31,400 nt of DNA, from contig JBDTVG010000126.1 of NCBI GenBank assembly GCA_040007395.1, forward strand, positions 1 to 31,400, written 5' to 3'. Under the pieces are notes generated by a model. It was not told the origin of the DNA and ran no database searches. It saw nothing but the letters and a program-made list of their open reading frames with translations. The DNA comes from DATGFK01 sp040007395. Lineage in GTDB: Bacteria; Chloroflexota; Anaerolineae; Aggregatilineales; UBA2796. This document shows, piece after piece, positions 17,191 to 25,914 of this stretch; positions within the stretch are counted from its first letter, which is position 1; each line of letters opens with the position of its first letter. Made by a program: the position numbers and the translations under genes.

Positions 17191-18461
17191 ACCTGTGGGG
17201 GTCAGATAAAGTATCCGATCGGGGTTTTTCCGCTACGCCGCCCAGCGATAGTCAGGATGCAAGCCATGTAGAATCGGTAGGCCAATGACTTTCCGGTTCG
17301 CGTTGGCAGTGGAGTCACCTTTGCGGGCACCGGGATCTGTTGATCGATGCCTTGATGCGGACGGGCAAGATTGAAGAAGGTCACGTACTCTCGCACGACA
17401 CGACGGGCCTAGGCTTCGCTCAAGATCAGTGCGAAGTGCGAAGTCTAAACACTCGCGTCGCACGCTACCAACAAATCGTTCACAGAGGGCATTCGCTTTG
17501 GGAGCGTAGGGCGGCGTGTAGATGAGTTCAATGGCGGCTCCTGCCACAGCATGTTCAAAAAGCGTTCCATAGTTGGCAGCATTGTCGCCGATCAGAAACC
17601 ACAGTCCCACACCGAATGGCGTGGCTTCACGCATCTGTTGAGCGAGCCAAACATCGTTCGGGGAGCGCGTGATGCCGACGCTAACCACCCGACGTGAGCC
17701 ATGCTCAATGATGAAAAACAGGAAAATGGATCGGAAGCATACGTCGTAAGTCTGGACAAAATCGCAAGCCCAAGTGTCTGAGGCATGATTGACCAAAAAA
17801 GTGGCCCACGTCTGGCCGTGATGGGGCGGTGGGAATTCCCGCCGAGCGGACCACATATAGTGTCGAATAGTCCCTTTGTTCACCAGAATTTCCAGTTTCA
17901 GCAGTTCGCCGCGAATGCGCTTGATACCCCAGCGTCGATTTTCAACGGCGATCTGTTTGATCAAGGCAATGGTTTCTTTCGAAATTCTCGGCTGGCGTGC
18001 CTCGCCGTTCGACTTGTGCCGCCAAAAGAGCTTGAACCCCTGACCATGCCACTTTAACAAGGTCTTGGGTTTCACAATTAGCAAGGCGTTCTTCCAGCCG
18101 CGCCAGCGCGACCAGTCGTCCCCGATCCTGCGCTGTGCGCTTGGGTTGCGCGACTTGTCGCTTGAGCACGATCAGTTGTTGCCGCAAAAAGGCATATTCG
18201 ACAATCAACTCTGGCTTGCTCTTTACCAAATCTGCCGCGGTACCGCCGATCAAGCGCTTTGTCGCCGGTTTCGTCCAGCCTTTCACCCTTTCTTCAACCC
18301 ATTTGACGATAAGCTGAACGATTATCATGACCCGACTCAAGAAGTTGGATAGCACCAGGCGAGGATCCTTTTAGGGATGAGTTATAGGTTCAGTTCGAGA
18401 GGAAATGATAGCGGCCTCGCGGGGAAATCAACGCGGACCGATTAAGTGACCCCCCACAGGT
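17191..18461 (-). mobile_element. Decayed integrase-core (IS481/IS3-like) insertion sequence
   Basis: The ends are ACCTGTGGGGGTCA (17191-17204) and, inverted, ACCTGTGGGGGGTCA (18447-18461), differing by one G. The ~1.27-kb element contains one transposase reading frame broken by several frameshifts. No target duplication is obvious. The similar termini and a full-length though broken gene show that it inserted whole and then decayed. Confidence 0.82.
17233..18355 (-). pseudogene. Integrase-core (rve) transposase with three or more frameshifts
   Basis: Pieces of one ~370-residue transposase lie in three frames. The N-terminal piece (from GTG at 18355) has KSKPELIVEYAFLRQQLIVL. The frame changes near 18050 to ALLIVKPKTLLKWHGQGFKLFW and runs through WACDFVQTYD, LIGDNAANYG and NALCERFVGSVRRECLD, which carry the D, D and E positions. 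A 7-bp tandem duplication at 17429-17442 throws it out of frame. The correct frame then reads LILSEA, an in-frame TAG, and REYVTFFNLARPHQGIDQQ. A third shift near 17290 restores KVIGLPILHGLHPDYRWAA, the usual C-terminus, ending at 17233. It cannot produce an intact enzyme. Confidence 0.85.
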
Positions 18462-18792
18462 GGCATTGAGCACCGCTGTCCACTTAAATGCCCTAAAACA
18501 TGATATATTCGAGGCGAATGGGCAGTTGACAAGGAAGGTATTAGCTTAGAATCGCCATATAATATATCGGGGCTGAATATTTCTATAAGCGCAGATCATT
18601 TATCAACTCAATTGCGGTTCCGTTAGGTGAGGAACCAACGCTTAAATATTCTTTGGAAAGCGATCAAGGAGCTTGGATCGCCCATTGCGAACTGCGTAAT
18701 CGTATAACCGACCACTCCGGGAATTAGATTCGAGCCGCCCGGTGATGTGATCGGTCATTTCACTACCGGGTGAGAGTTTTGAGGAGGCTGTC
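18462..18792 (+). promoter_or_regulatory. Hairpin-rich leader upstream of the hybrid kinase
   Basis: 331 bp without a gene. It holds TTGACA (18526-18531) with TAGAAT 15 bp downstream (18547-18552), and TATAAT at 18558-18563, so a promoter is likely though the spacing is poor. Three inverted repeats follow: GGTTCC/GGAACC (18616-18621, 18631-18636), GCGATC/GATCGC (18660-18681) and CCCGGT/ACCGGG (18738-18743, 18765-18770). The last sits just before the strong GAGGAGG (18781-18787). These could be operators or RNA hairpins; no known riboswitch is recognised. Confidence 0.45.
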
Positions 18793-20979
18793 ATGATTCT
18801 CGAGCGCAAGGCTGCTGTGGAGCGTGATGACACGCTGAACGAGCTTCGAATCAGCACGTTGGAAATCGTCATTCTACTCATCGGCGGTGGTGTGTGGTGC
18901 CTGCTAGCGATGAGTTATCTTGTAATCGGATATCCGCCGGGGGCGGCGCTCGTCCTATGTGCGACCGTAGAAATCGTGTGTGCCCTCAGTTACGCGCTGC
19001 GCAAAGAGCAATTTAGGTGGGCGGCCCGTACACTGATACTGGGGTTGTGGGTGAGCAATGTCGTTGCCACCCAACAGTTTGGCCTGATTTTTGTGCCGTT
19101 CCTTTTCAGCCTGATCATCGTTGTGGCGAGCGTACTGATCAGGCGACGGGCGGCGATCCTGCTCGCGCTTGTAACAACAGGCTTTCTGCTCAGTACACCC
19201 ATTGACACAGCAGTTGCAAACAGCGTTTTTTTTCCGATTCTGTTTCTGTGGTTCGGTCTGTTCACAAGTCTGGCAGCGCATCAGAGCCTTTACCAAGCGC
19301 TTGATATTGCCTGGCTCCAGCAGGATTATGCGATGCGGCAGATGCACGAGGCGCGAGAGCACCGGCAAGAGTTGATGCGTTTAACGAAAGACTTGAAGCA
19401 GACCAAAGAGGAACTGGAACGCGCAAATAGTCAGGTGCATCATGCGTGGCTGGCAGCCGAAGATGCACGCCGGATGAAAGCACAGTTTGCAGCGACCGTA
19501 AGCCATGAATTACGCACACCGCTCAATCTCATTGTTGGCTTCAGTGACTCAATTGTTAAATCGCCTCAGTCGTATGGCACGCCGCTGCCATCGGCTTATT
19601 GGTCGGATCTGAACACGATCTACCAGAATGCGCGTCATTTGCAGGGATTGATCAATGATGTCTTGGATATTTCCCAGATTGAAGCAGGACACATGGCGAT
19701 CTTCAGGGAAGAGGTGGCACCCGGTCAAATCGTTCACGAGGCCGCAGATCTGGTACGTGATGAGATCCAAAATCGGGGTCTGGCCTTTCATGTCATCGTA
19801 CCCGATGATTTGCCTATACTTTCGCTTGACAAGCTCAGGATTCGGCAGGTGATTATCAACCTGCTGGGGAATGCCATCCGGTTCACGGATACGGGCGGGA
19901 TCACGTTGCGCGCCGAACGACAGGATTCAGTGGTGGCGATCAGTGTGGTGGATTCGGGGGTTGGAATAAAGCCTGAGGATTTGGCCCGTGCTTTCGACGA
20001 GTTTCAGCAGCTCGACGCATCGCTGACGCGAAGGCTCGGCGGATCGGGCCTCGGTTTGACGCTGAGCCGACAGTTTGCGGTGATGCACGGCGGTCATTTA
20101 ACGGTAGAAAGCGCTGGAATTCCAGGCCAGGGGACCACATTTACGCTTGCGCTGCCGTTGAAGCACACCTTCCAGGACTGGGATCCATTCCAGACGCGGG
20201 CTAGTGAAGATGAACATGACAAGGGTCGTTACTATGTGGTTTTCGATGAGGACCCGGCTGTGACCCGGCTATTTGAGCGCTATTCGGGGCATCATTCGGC
20301 AATAGGAGCTAGCAGTGTGGAGCAAGTGGCGCATTTAGTGAGGGCCATTGAACCGACCGCGCTCATCGTTGACACTGATCTAGCTTCACAGGCAAAGTTG
20401 GCACTTGGATATTCTCTAATTCCCATCATCACGTGTCCAATGCCAAGCGGTAAGCGCGCCATGCAACACTATGGAATCAGCGACTTTCTGGTGAAGCCTG
20501 TTACATTTGAGGCACTTTGTGCTGCGCTCGACAAACTGGCGGTTCCGATCCGGAATGTTCTAATCGTTGATGACGAGCCGGACATAGTGCGCCTGTTCAC
20601 ACGAATGCTTCAGCGGCTACCAGAGCCTTGCCAAGTACGTAAAGCCTATTCTGGATTCGAATGTCTGCGATTGATGGCCAATCAGCGCCCAGACGTGCTC
20701 ATCCTTGATGTTATACTGCCCGATATGCGGGGGCTGTCTGTCGTCGAGCAAATCAAGCAAGATCCGCTTCTGGCGAAGATTCCTATCGTGTTGGCATCTG
20801 CGTTCGGCGCGTCGGATGCCATTCAAAAGATGGCACATGGCCTCTTGACTGTCACGAAGCATGAAGGTTTTGAGCCAATCGAATTGGTCCAGTGCGTTGA
20901 GGCGATCGTCGGCACACTCAAACCCGCCATTGCGCAAGCACCTGAAAAAAATCCACCTTACCCGGAGGCTTTCGGATGA
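18793..20979 (+). CDS. Membrane hybrid histidine kinase with two receiver domains
   Basis: 728 residues, ATG 5 nt after GAGGAGG. Residues ~22-165 hold several hydrophobic membrane helices with little periplasmic loop. A coiled-coil stretch (~175-230) leads into the HisKA domain, with phospho-acceptor H238 in FAATVSHELRTPLN. The ATPase domain has the N box (INLLGNAIRF), G1 (DSGVGI) and G2 (GGSGLGL). A first receiver-like domain (~476-580) has acidic residues in VVFDEDPAV, IVDTD and the FLVKP lysine, but looks short between the IVDTD strand and the next. The C-terminal receiver has IVDDEPD and acceptor D639 in LILDVILPD. The signal is unknown. It converges on the response-regulator-like gene with a 62-bp overlap, and the two may form a phosphorelay. 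Confidence 0.93.
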   Translation: MILERKAAVERDDTLNELRISTLEIVILLIGGGVWCLLAMSYLVIGYPPGAALVLCATVEIVCALSYALRKEQFRWAARTLILGLWVSNVVATQQFGLIFVPFLFSLIIVVASVLIRRRAAILLALVTTGFLLSTPIDTAVANSVFFPILFLWFGLFTSLAAHQSLYQALDIAWLQQDYAMRQMHEAREHRQELMRLTKDLKQTKEELERANSQVHHAWLAAEDARRMKAQFAATVSHELRTPLNLIVGFSDSIVKSPQSYGTPLPSAYWSDLNTIYQNARHLQGLINDVLDISQIEAGHMAIFREEVAPGQIVHEAADLVRDEIQNRGLAFHVIVPDDLPILSLDKLRIRQVIINLLGNAIRFTDTGGITLRAERQDSVVAISVVDSGVGIKPEDLARAFDEFQQLDASLTRRLGGSGLGLTLSRQFAVMHGGHLTVESAGIPGQGTTFTLALPLKHTFQDWDPFQTRASEDEHDKGRYYVVFDEDPAVTRLFERYSGHHSAIGASSVEQVAHLVRAIEPTALIVDTDLASQAKLALGYSLIPIITCPMPSGKRAMQHYGISDFLVKPVTFEALCAALDKLAVPIRNVLIVDDEPDIVRLFTRMLQRLPEPCQVRKAYSGFECLRLMANQRPDVLILDVILPDMRGLSVVEQIKQDPLLAKIPIVLASAFGASDAIQKMAHGLLTVTKHEGFEPIELVQCVEAIVGTLKPAIAQAPEKNPPYPEAFG

Positions 20980-22132
20980 AATCATCAGCGCCCAATGAAA
21001 TGGCTAAACTTCGCGCTTCGAGTACCGAGCAAATGAGAATCGGGATGTCGCGGGTACTGATGTGCGTCTTGAGATTTTGAAGGATCTCAAGGCCATCTTG
21101 ACCAGGCAGCATAATGTCCAGGATGATCAGTTTAGGATGGAGCGTGCGAGCTGCGGGAATGGCGACACTCGCGTCTTCAGCGGTATACAGCGCGTAGGAT
21201 TGATCGTGAAGATAGCGCCGAAATAACTCGACCAGATCGGGGTTATCGTCGATGATCAGGAGCGCTGAAAGATTGGAGGGTATTTTCAGCGCTATGCGCA
21301 CACTGCCGGATTCGTCCCCATAGGCCATATGGGCTTTCAGTGTCCGGACTAACATTATAAGCGTATCCTGACTCTCTAATCTGGCCCGCAGCATATTCCC
21401 ATCGAGTACTGGATCATTCATCTCGAAGATAATCCGATGAAAATCATTGGCGGCTTCAGCGTTGAGCTGAAGCGTTGAACCCGGGGATGCCGCTTCCAGC
21501 ACAGCGGAGATAATGCAAAACAGCGCCTGACGCATCAGTGTGCGGTCAATTTCAAGCCAGATGGGGTGCCGTGTCGCGGCGCATTCAATACTGACGTGGC
21601 AATGTGTACCTAGCGCTTGCGAATCGCTTACAACGGCGGTCAGAAGATGATTCAGGTCGATGCGAGTCTGGATGGCTTTGCCATGTGAGCGCTGAACTTC
21701 ACTTTCCAGCGAGATCGTTCCAGACACGGCGACTTTGCTTTCGGACGGCGCACTGCCAGCCGGAAAGTTCCACAGCACACGGCTGAACGTATGCATGGCC
21801 TTGCTGTGGTCCCGGTAAAACTGGCGATAGCTGAGCGCCAACTGCTGTGCCACGTCGAGCACTTCCTGTTGCAACACATAGCGCAGATTAAGGATGTTAT
21901 AGCTGCGTGCCGCCTTGGAGTGGAACGGAGTACTAGGCCCCGGTCGAAGGCGCTCGATACCTTGCAAAATTAGTTCGCGCAGCACCTCAACGCGGTCGCC
22001 CTCGACCGAATCACCGGGAAGAATATGCGCCAAATTGTGCGACTCTAGGAAAGAATAATCGTAGAGATGCTGCAAACATTCTTGAAGTTGCTGCTGAAAC
22101 GCCTGCTCAGATAAATCGCTTTTAATAGTCAT
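20918..22132 (-). CDS. Response-regulator-like protein with N-terminal HTH-like and ATPase-like regions
   Basis: 404 residues. The C-terminal ~110 residues are a canonical receiver: LLIIDDNPD, acceptor D339 in LIILDIMLPG, and K388 in FIRKPP. Residues ~75-122 (LRYVLQQEVLDVAQQLALSYR then QFYRDHSKAM) look like a sigma-region-4-type helix-turn-helix, so DNA binding is possible. Residues ~190-285 (LEIDRTLMRQALFCIISAVLEA) recall a kinase ATP-binding fold but lack N, G1 and G2 boxes, so it should not be a kinase. A receiver at the C-terminus behind an HTH-like domain is the reverse of most regulators. The gene converges with the hybrid kinase, overlapping its last 62 bp, and is divergent from the sugar-acid operon. 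Confidence 0.85.
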   Translation of the reverse strand: MTIKSDLSEQAFQQQLQECLQHLYDYSFLESHNLAHILPGDSVEGDRVEVLRELILQGIERLRPGPSTPFHSKAARSYNILNLRYVLQQEVLDVAQQLALSYRQFYRDHSKAMHTFSRVLWNFPAGSAPSESKVAVSGTISLESEVQRSHGKAIQTRIDLNHLLTAVVSDSQALGTHCHVSIECAATRHPIWLEIDRTLMRQALFCIISAVLEAASPGSTLQLNAEAANDFHRIIFEMNDPVLDGNMLRARLESQDTLIMLVRTLKAHMAYGDESGSVRIALKIPSNLSALLIIDDNPDLVELFRRYLHDQSYALYTAEDASVAIPAARTLHPKLIILDIMLPGQDGLEILQNLKTHISTRDIPILICSVLEARSLAISLGADDFIRKPPGKVDFFQVLAQWRV

Positions 22133-22473
22133 CTACCAGCCCCATAAAAATCTAATTCGGCACACAAATGGCACAGTTATGGCATGTGGGTTAACTATAT
22201 CTTAAACATAATTAGCATTGTGCTCGATGTATCGTCTGAACACAAATCCAGCCCGTTATTTTAGTAGGTGGGGTTGCCTGATGAATCGTAAAATTCAACG
22301 GTTGATGTGACAGTATAGCCAGTTTGGGTGCGGTCAGCTACCCACTCCAATTATTGACAGTAACAACATTTATTCAGGCGGCCCATTAAAATGAACTGAG
22401 ATTTTACCATCAGCAATTTGCGAATGTCGCTCGCCTTGAAAATATAATAAGTTCAATAGGAAAGGATTTACTT
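22133..22473. promoter_or_regulatory. Divergent intergenic region between the regulator and the sugar-acid operon
   Basis: 341 bp without a convincing gene. It must hold the promoters of both flanking genes. A TTGACA occurs at 22354-22359 but with no well-spaced -10 box. The A/T-rich stretch near 22170-22220 could serve the minus-strand gene. I see no clear operator palindrome. Confidence 0.45.
22418..22448 (+). promoter_or_regulatory. Candidate promoter of the sugar-acid operon
   Basis: TTGCGA (22418-22423) and a perfect TATAAT (22443-22448) are 19 bp apart, longer than ideal. The transcript would start near 22455, immediately before the AGGAAAGGA ribosome site (22458-22466) of the binding-protein gene, giving a very short leader. 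Confidence 0.4.
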
Positions 22474-23823
22474 ATGTCTAACTCAAAATTCTCTCGTCGT
22501 GATTTTCTTCGTCTGAGCGCGGTTGGCGCGGGTGGTATGCTCTTGCCTGCTAGCCGTTCAGCACTCGTCAGAGGTGTGGTACACAATCGGCTGCAATCGC
22601 AAACAGATACCGTCACATTGAATGTATTCATCCATGGGAATCATCCATTTGACAATGTGAAGCCGCTGTTTGAGGCTAAATATCCAAATATTAAGCTCAA
22701 CCTGATGGGCAACAACGACATGAACGTGTTCCGTACTACCCTTGCGGCAGGGGACACTGCGCCCGGCGATGTGCCCGATATCTTATGGCCCGAGCCGTTC
22801 GAAGTGCAGCAACTTGGAAAAACCGGTGCCCTGTTCGATTGCACGGCGTTAATGGAAAAACACAAGGGCGAATTCCCCGACGGAAAGCTCGCCGAATGCT
22901 TTATCCCATCGACAGGGAAATACGCCTCCGTTCCAGGAGCCGTTTCAATGACCGGGCTGTTTTATCGCCCAGACATCTGGGAAAAGGCCGGCGTGACCAT
23001 GCCCGACGACTGGACATGGGATGATTTCATCGAGGTGGCGCAGAAAATAAAGAAAAATACCGGCGCTTATTCCCTGTTCTTGGCAACCGATGGCAGCCAA
23101 AATTCCTCGGTTCTCTGGTCGTTCATCCTAGCTCAGCTCGATGGCTCCATCAGCTCTGCAGATGGCACAAAGGTAATGATGGACGACGACAAGGGCATTG
23201 CCGCAATGCAGCTCGTAAAGAAATTCTACGATGCGGGTATCGCGATCAACGACGGTATGTTCAACGAAACGTTCCTGACCGCCTGCAAAGCAGGAAAGGT
23301 CGCGGCGTTCCCCATGCAGGACTGGTTCCGCCAGTTTGGCATTGGAGCGGCAGTAACAACTCCGGAAGAGGGACTCGGAAAGTGGCGAATCGCACTGCTG
23401 CCACGCGCTATGAAGGATGGCATTCGCACGGCCAACTTCGGTGGGGCAAATACAACTTCTACCAAATACACTCAGCACCCCACCGAAGTCACGGAGTTTA
23501 TGGAATTCGCGCATATGACGATGGAAGGCTCTAGCGCCATCGCCAAATTCGGAAATACGCCATCCTATCTACCCTACCTGAAAGGTGACGAATTTCAGTC
23601 GCTTAAGGCACCTATCTTCGGCGATCAGTTGTATAACAAGGTATGGGCAGAGGCGATCAAGCAGTATCCTGCACACTGGTACAAGCTGCCTATATATGGT
23701 GAAGCGATGGGCGAAGTCGATGCCAAAATGCCAGACATCCTGAAAGGAAAAGTAGGGGTCGAAGAAGGCATGAAGGCTATCGGCGATACCGTTCGCAAAC
23801 TCAATGATCGCTACCAATCGTAG
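22474..23823 (+). CDS. ABC transporter sugar/sugar-acid solute-binding protein (Tat-type signal)
   Basis: 449 residues, a family 1 extracellular solute-binding protein. The N-terminus KFSRRDFLRLSAVGAGGMLLP is a twin-arginine signal, so it is probably exported folded. The mature part has the usual two-lobed features: LNVFIHGNHP, the FEAKYPNIKLNLM strand-helix, VPDILWPEPFEVQQLGKTGALFDCT as the typical early block, and GVTMPDDWTWDDFIEVAQKIKK. It would capture the ligand outside the membrane and deliver it to the two permeases that follow. The catabolic genes downstream point to a sugar acid or related sugar as ligand. A stem-loop follows the stop codon and probably sets its level above that of the permeases. 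Confidence 0.93.
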   Translation: MSNSKFSRRDFLRLSAVGAGGMLLPASRSALVRGVVHNRLQSQTDTVTLNVFIHGNHPFDNVKPLFEAKYPNIKLNLMGNNDMNVFRTTLAAGDTAPGDVPDILWPEPFEVQQLGKTGALFDCTALMEKHKGEFPDGKLAECFIPSTGKYASVPGAVSMTGLFYRPDIWEKAGVTMPDDWTWDDFIEVAQKIKKNTGAYSLFLATDGSQNSSVLWSFILAQLDGSISSADGTKVMMDDDKGIAAMQLVKKFYDAGIAINDGMFNETFLTACKAGKVAAFPMQDWFRQFGIGAAVTTPEEGLGKWRIALLPRAMKDGIRTANFGGANTTSTKYTQHPTEVTEFMEFAHMTMEGSSAIAKFGNTPSYLPYLKGDEFQSLKAPIFGDQLYNKVWAEAIKQYPAHWYKLPIYGEAMGEVDAKMPDILKGKVGVEEGMKAIGDTVRKLNDRYQS

Positions 23824-23836
23824 AATATAGTCCTTA

Positions 23837-23872
23837 TTGGCCCCCTTCGCCTTGAGGGTTGAAGGGGGTCAA
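23837..23872 (+). terminator. Intercistronic stem-loop after the binding-protein gene
   Basis: TTGGCCCCCTTC (23837-23848) pairs with GAAGGGGGTCAA (23861-23872), 11 Watson-Crick pairs plus one G-U, across a 12-nt loop. No strong T-run follows, so it is more likely a partial terminator or 3'-end stabiliser within the operon than a full stop. Confidence 0.7.
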
Positions 23873-23953
23873 CCGCATTTGTTACCCTCGGCTATCTATT
23901 ATTGTGTGTCTCTCCGATAATCTTGGTCAAGTTCGTAGCATACAGTTATTTAA

Positions 23954-24913
23954 GTGAGATTCAGAAGTACTGTGGAAAATAGTCAAATAAACGCCCCCCC
24001 TCAAATACGTGTCCGCCCAGTGTCCCGGTCTGGCCCGCGTAGTCTACTCAAATACTGGCGTGAATATCTGTGCATTTCGCCGTTTTTTATCCTATTCGCC
24101 ATCTTCTTTGCCTATCCGATTGGCTGGTCGTTTGTACTGAGCTTCCAGAGCTGGGATGGGATTGGCGAAGCACACTGGGTCGGGTTAGAGAATTACCACT
24201 TTCTGATAAACGATCCGCTGACCCTCAAGGTTATCTCGAACACTGTCTTTCTGCTGCTTGTGCTGGTGCCGTTGGGCTTACTGCTGCCGCTCCTACTGGG
24301 CATCGTGCTGAACCTGCGATTTTTGAAGTTTCGGGGCGCATTCCGGACGATCTTGTTCATCCCGGTAGTGACATCACTGGTAATCATGGGCATTGTTTTC
24401 CGTTTCATTTTCGGAGGCGAATTCGGCTGGCTCAACAACGCGTTGTCAGTTGTCGGACTTGGCCCCTATCCATGGATGAAGGAGGCAAGTTGGGCTTATC
24501 TTCCGATAATTGTCCTGAGCATTTGGGGAGGGATGGGCTACTACACGTTGATCGTGCTGGGCGGCCTCCAATCGCTTGACTCCGAAATATTCGAGGCTGC
24601 ACGAATAGATGGCGCGAATGAACTTCAAATTTTCTTGCAAGTCACTCTGCCTCTGATGCGCCCGGTCATGGTCTTTTTGCTGATAAGTTCGACGATTAGT
24701 GTAATGCGATTGTTCAGCGAACCTTACGCTCTGTACCAAGGAGGACGTGGACCGGATGATAATGCGGTGACGCCCGCCCTGCACATTTACCAGATCGGAT
24801 TCAGCGCCGGCAAACGCTATGGTGACGCGGCGGCATTTAGTTTCCTGCTCAGTCTAGCAATTGTGGCGGTCTCTATCGTGCAATATGCTATCACACGCAA
24901 CAAAGATAATTGA
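23954..24913 (+). CDS. ABC sugar transporter permease, MalF/UgpA type
   Basis: 319 residues with six predicted membrane helices, the first around ISPFFILFAIFFAYPIGWSF. The EAA loop, which contacts the ATPase, is EAARIDGANELQIFLQVTLP near residues 215-234. With the next gene it forms the transmembrane channel of the importer. The start is uncertain: GTG 23954 or GTG 23972 (VENSQ...), neither with a good ribosome site. The first ~35 residues are polar, so either is compatible with the fold. It lies 130 nt after the binding-protein gene, beyond a stem-loop. Confidence 0.92.
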   Translation: MRFRSTVENSQINAPPQIRVRPVSRSGPRSLLKYWREYLCISPFFILFAIFFAYPIGWSFVLSFQSWDGIGEAHWVGLENYHFLINDPLTLKVISNTVFLLLVLVPLGLLLPLLLGIVLNLRFLKFRGAFRTILFIPVVTSLVIMGIVFRFIFGGEFGWLNNALSVVGLGPYPWMKEASWAYLPIIVLSIWGGMGYYTLIVLGGLQSLDSEIFEAARIDGANELQIFLQVTLPLMRPVMVFLLISSTISVMRLFSEPYALYQGGRGPDDNAVTPALHIYQIGFSAGKRYGDAAAFSFLLSLAIVAVSIVQYAITRNKDN

Positions 24914-24927
24914 CAGGGAGACACAAC

Positions 24928-25821
24928 ATGGCAACCATGAAACCGAGTTCACTCCCAGACGCATATGGTGAAAACTGGCAAGCCTATCTGACACGGGTTG
25001 GCCTGCGTGTCCTACTCTATGCGATGCTGATTGTGCTGTGCATCATAGCGCTTGCCCCATTTTTCTTCATGTTTTCTGGCTCGCTAATGGCACCGGGCGA
25101 AATCTTCTCATTGACACCACATTTTGTACCGCAGCAGCTTTTTTGGCAAAACTACAGCGATTTGTTTCAACGCTTTCCATTTCTGACGTACATGCGAAAC
25201 AGTGCTGTTATCTCGATCGCAAATACGCTGGGCGTTCTGTTCTTTTCCTCTTTGATCGGCTACGTGTTCGCCAAACGGCACTTTCCGGGTCGAGATGCCC
25301 TCTTTGTCTTTGTGCTAATCACCGCAACACTGCCCGGCGGAGTGACGATCATCATTCCCTGGTATTTGATGATGGTGAAGCTCGGTTGGGTCAACACATT
25401 CTTGCCGCTGATTGTTCCCTGGCTGGCCCCGGCGCTCAACATCTTCCTAATGCGCCAGTACATCCGCGCCGGAGTTCCAGATGAACTATTGGATGCTGCC
25501 ACTATCGATGGCTGTGGCATGTTTGGCCTTTACCGGCGTATCGTTCTGCCGCTCGTCAGGCCGGGACTGGTCGTCATTGGTATTCTACAATTCATTACGG
25601 TCTGGAACGATTTCCTGTTCAGTCTGCTCATCTTGCAAAGAGATCAGGTACGGACGGCCACTGTAGCGCTCACACTGCTCGCCACACGCAATGAACAGGC
25701 TACCCCATATGGGCCGTTGTTCGCGGGAATCGCCCTAGCGACCCTGCCTACAATTGTGATTTTCTTTATCTTCCAACGCGTGCTGACACAGGGAATCCTT
25801 TCGGGAGCACTGCGCGGCTGA
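24928..25821 (+). CDS. ABC sugar transporter permease, MalG/UgpE type
   Basis: 297 residues with six predicted membrane helices. The EAA loop reads LLDAATIDGCGMFGLYRRIV and continues LPLVRPG. The ATG at 24928 is chosen because GGGAG (24916-24920) precedes it by seven bases; a TTG six codons earlier overlaps the previous stop but lacks a site. It is the second half of the channel. No ATP-hydrolysing subunit follows in the operon, so a shared MsmX/UgpC-type ATPase encoded elsewhere is expected. Confidence 0.92.
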   Translation: MATMKPSSLPDAYGENWQAYLTRVGLRVLLYAMLIVLCIIALAPFFFMFSGSLMAPGEIFSLTPHFVPQQLFWQNYSDLFQRFPFLTYMRNSAVISIANTLGVLFFSSLIGYVFAKRHFPGRDALFVFVLITATLPGGVTIIIPWYLMMVKLGWVNTFLPLIVPWLAPALNIFLMRQYIRAGVPDELLDAATIDGCGMFGLYRRIVLPLVRPGLVVIGILQFITVWNDFLFSLLILQRDQVRTATVALTLLATRNEQATPYGPLFAGIALATLPTIVIFFIFQRVLTQGILSGALRG

Positions 25822-25914
25822 ACCCATCACACACTGGGGTGGAACCCCTTAATTCGCCCACTTCTGCCTATAGGCCGGACTTCAATCAGATCGACACCTG
25901 TTAGGAGAAAATTC

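Noticed and set aside
18065..18352. Plus-strand open frames of 60-95 residues
   Set aside because: They are antisense to the decayed integrase-core transposase and show no independent coding signals.
8801..18461. Composite transposon carrying the cassette
   Set aside because: The two flanking IS elements are from different families with different terminal repeats, so they cannot mobilise the segment as a pair.
24910..24927. TTG start for the second permease
   Set aside because: ATG 24928 has a well-placed GGGAG; the TTG has none.
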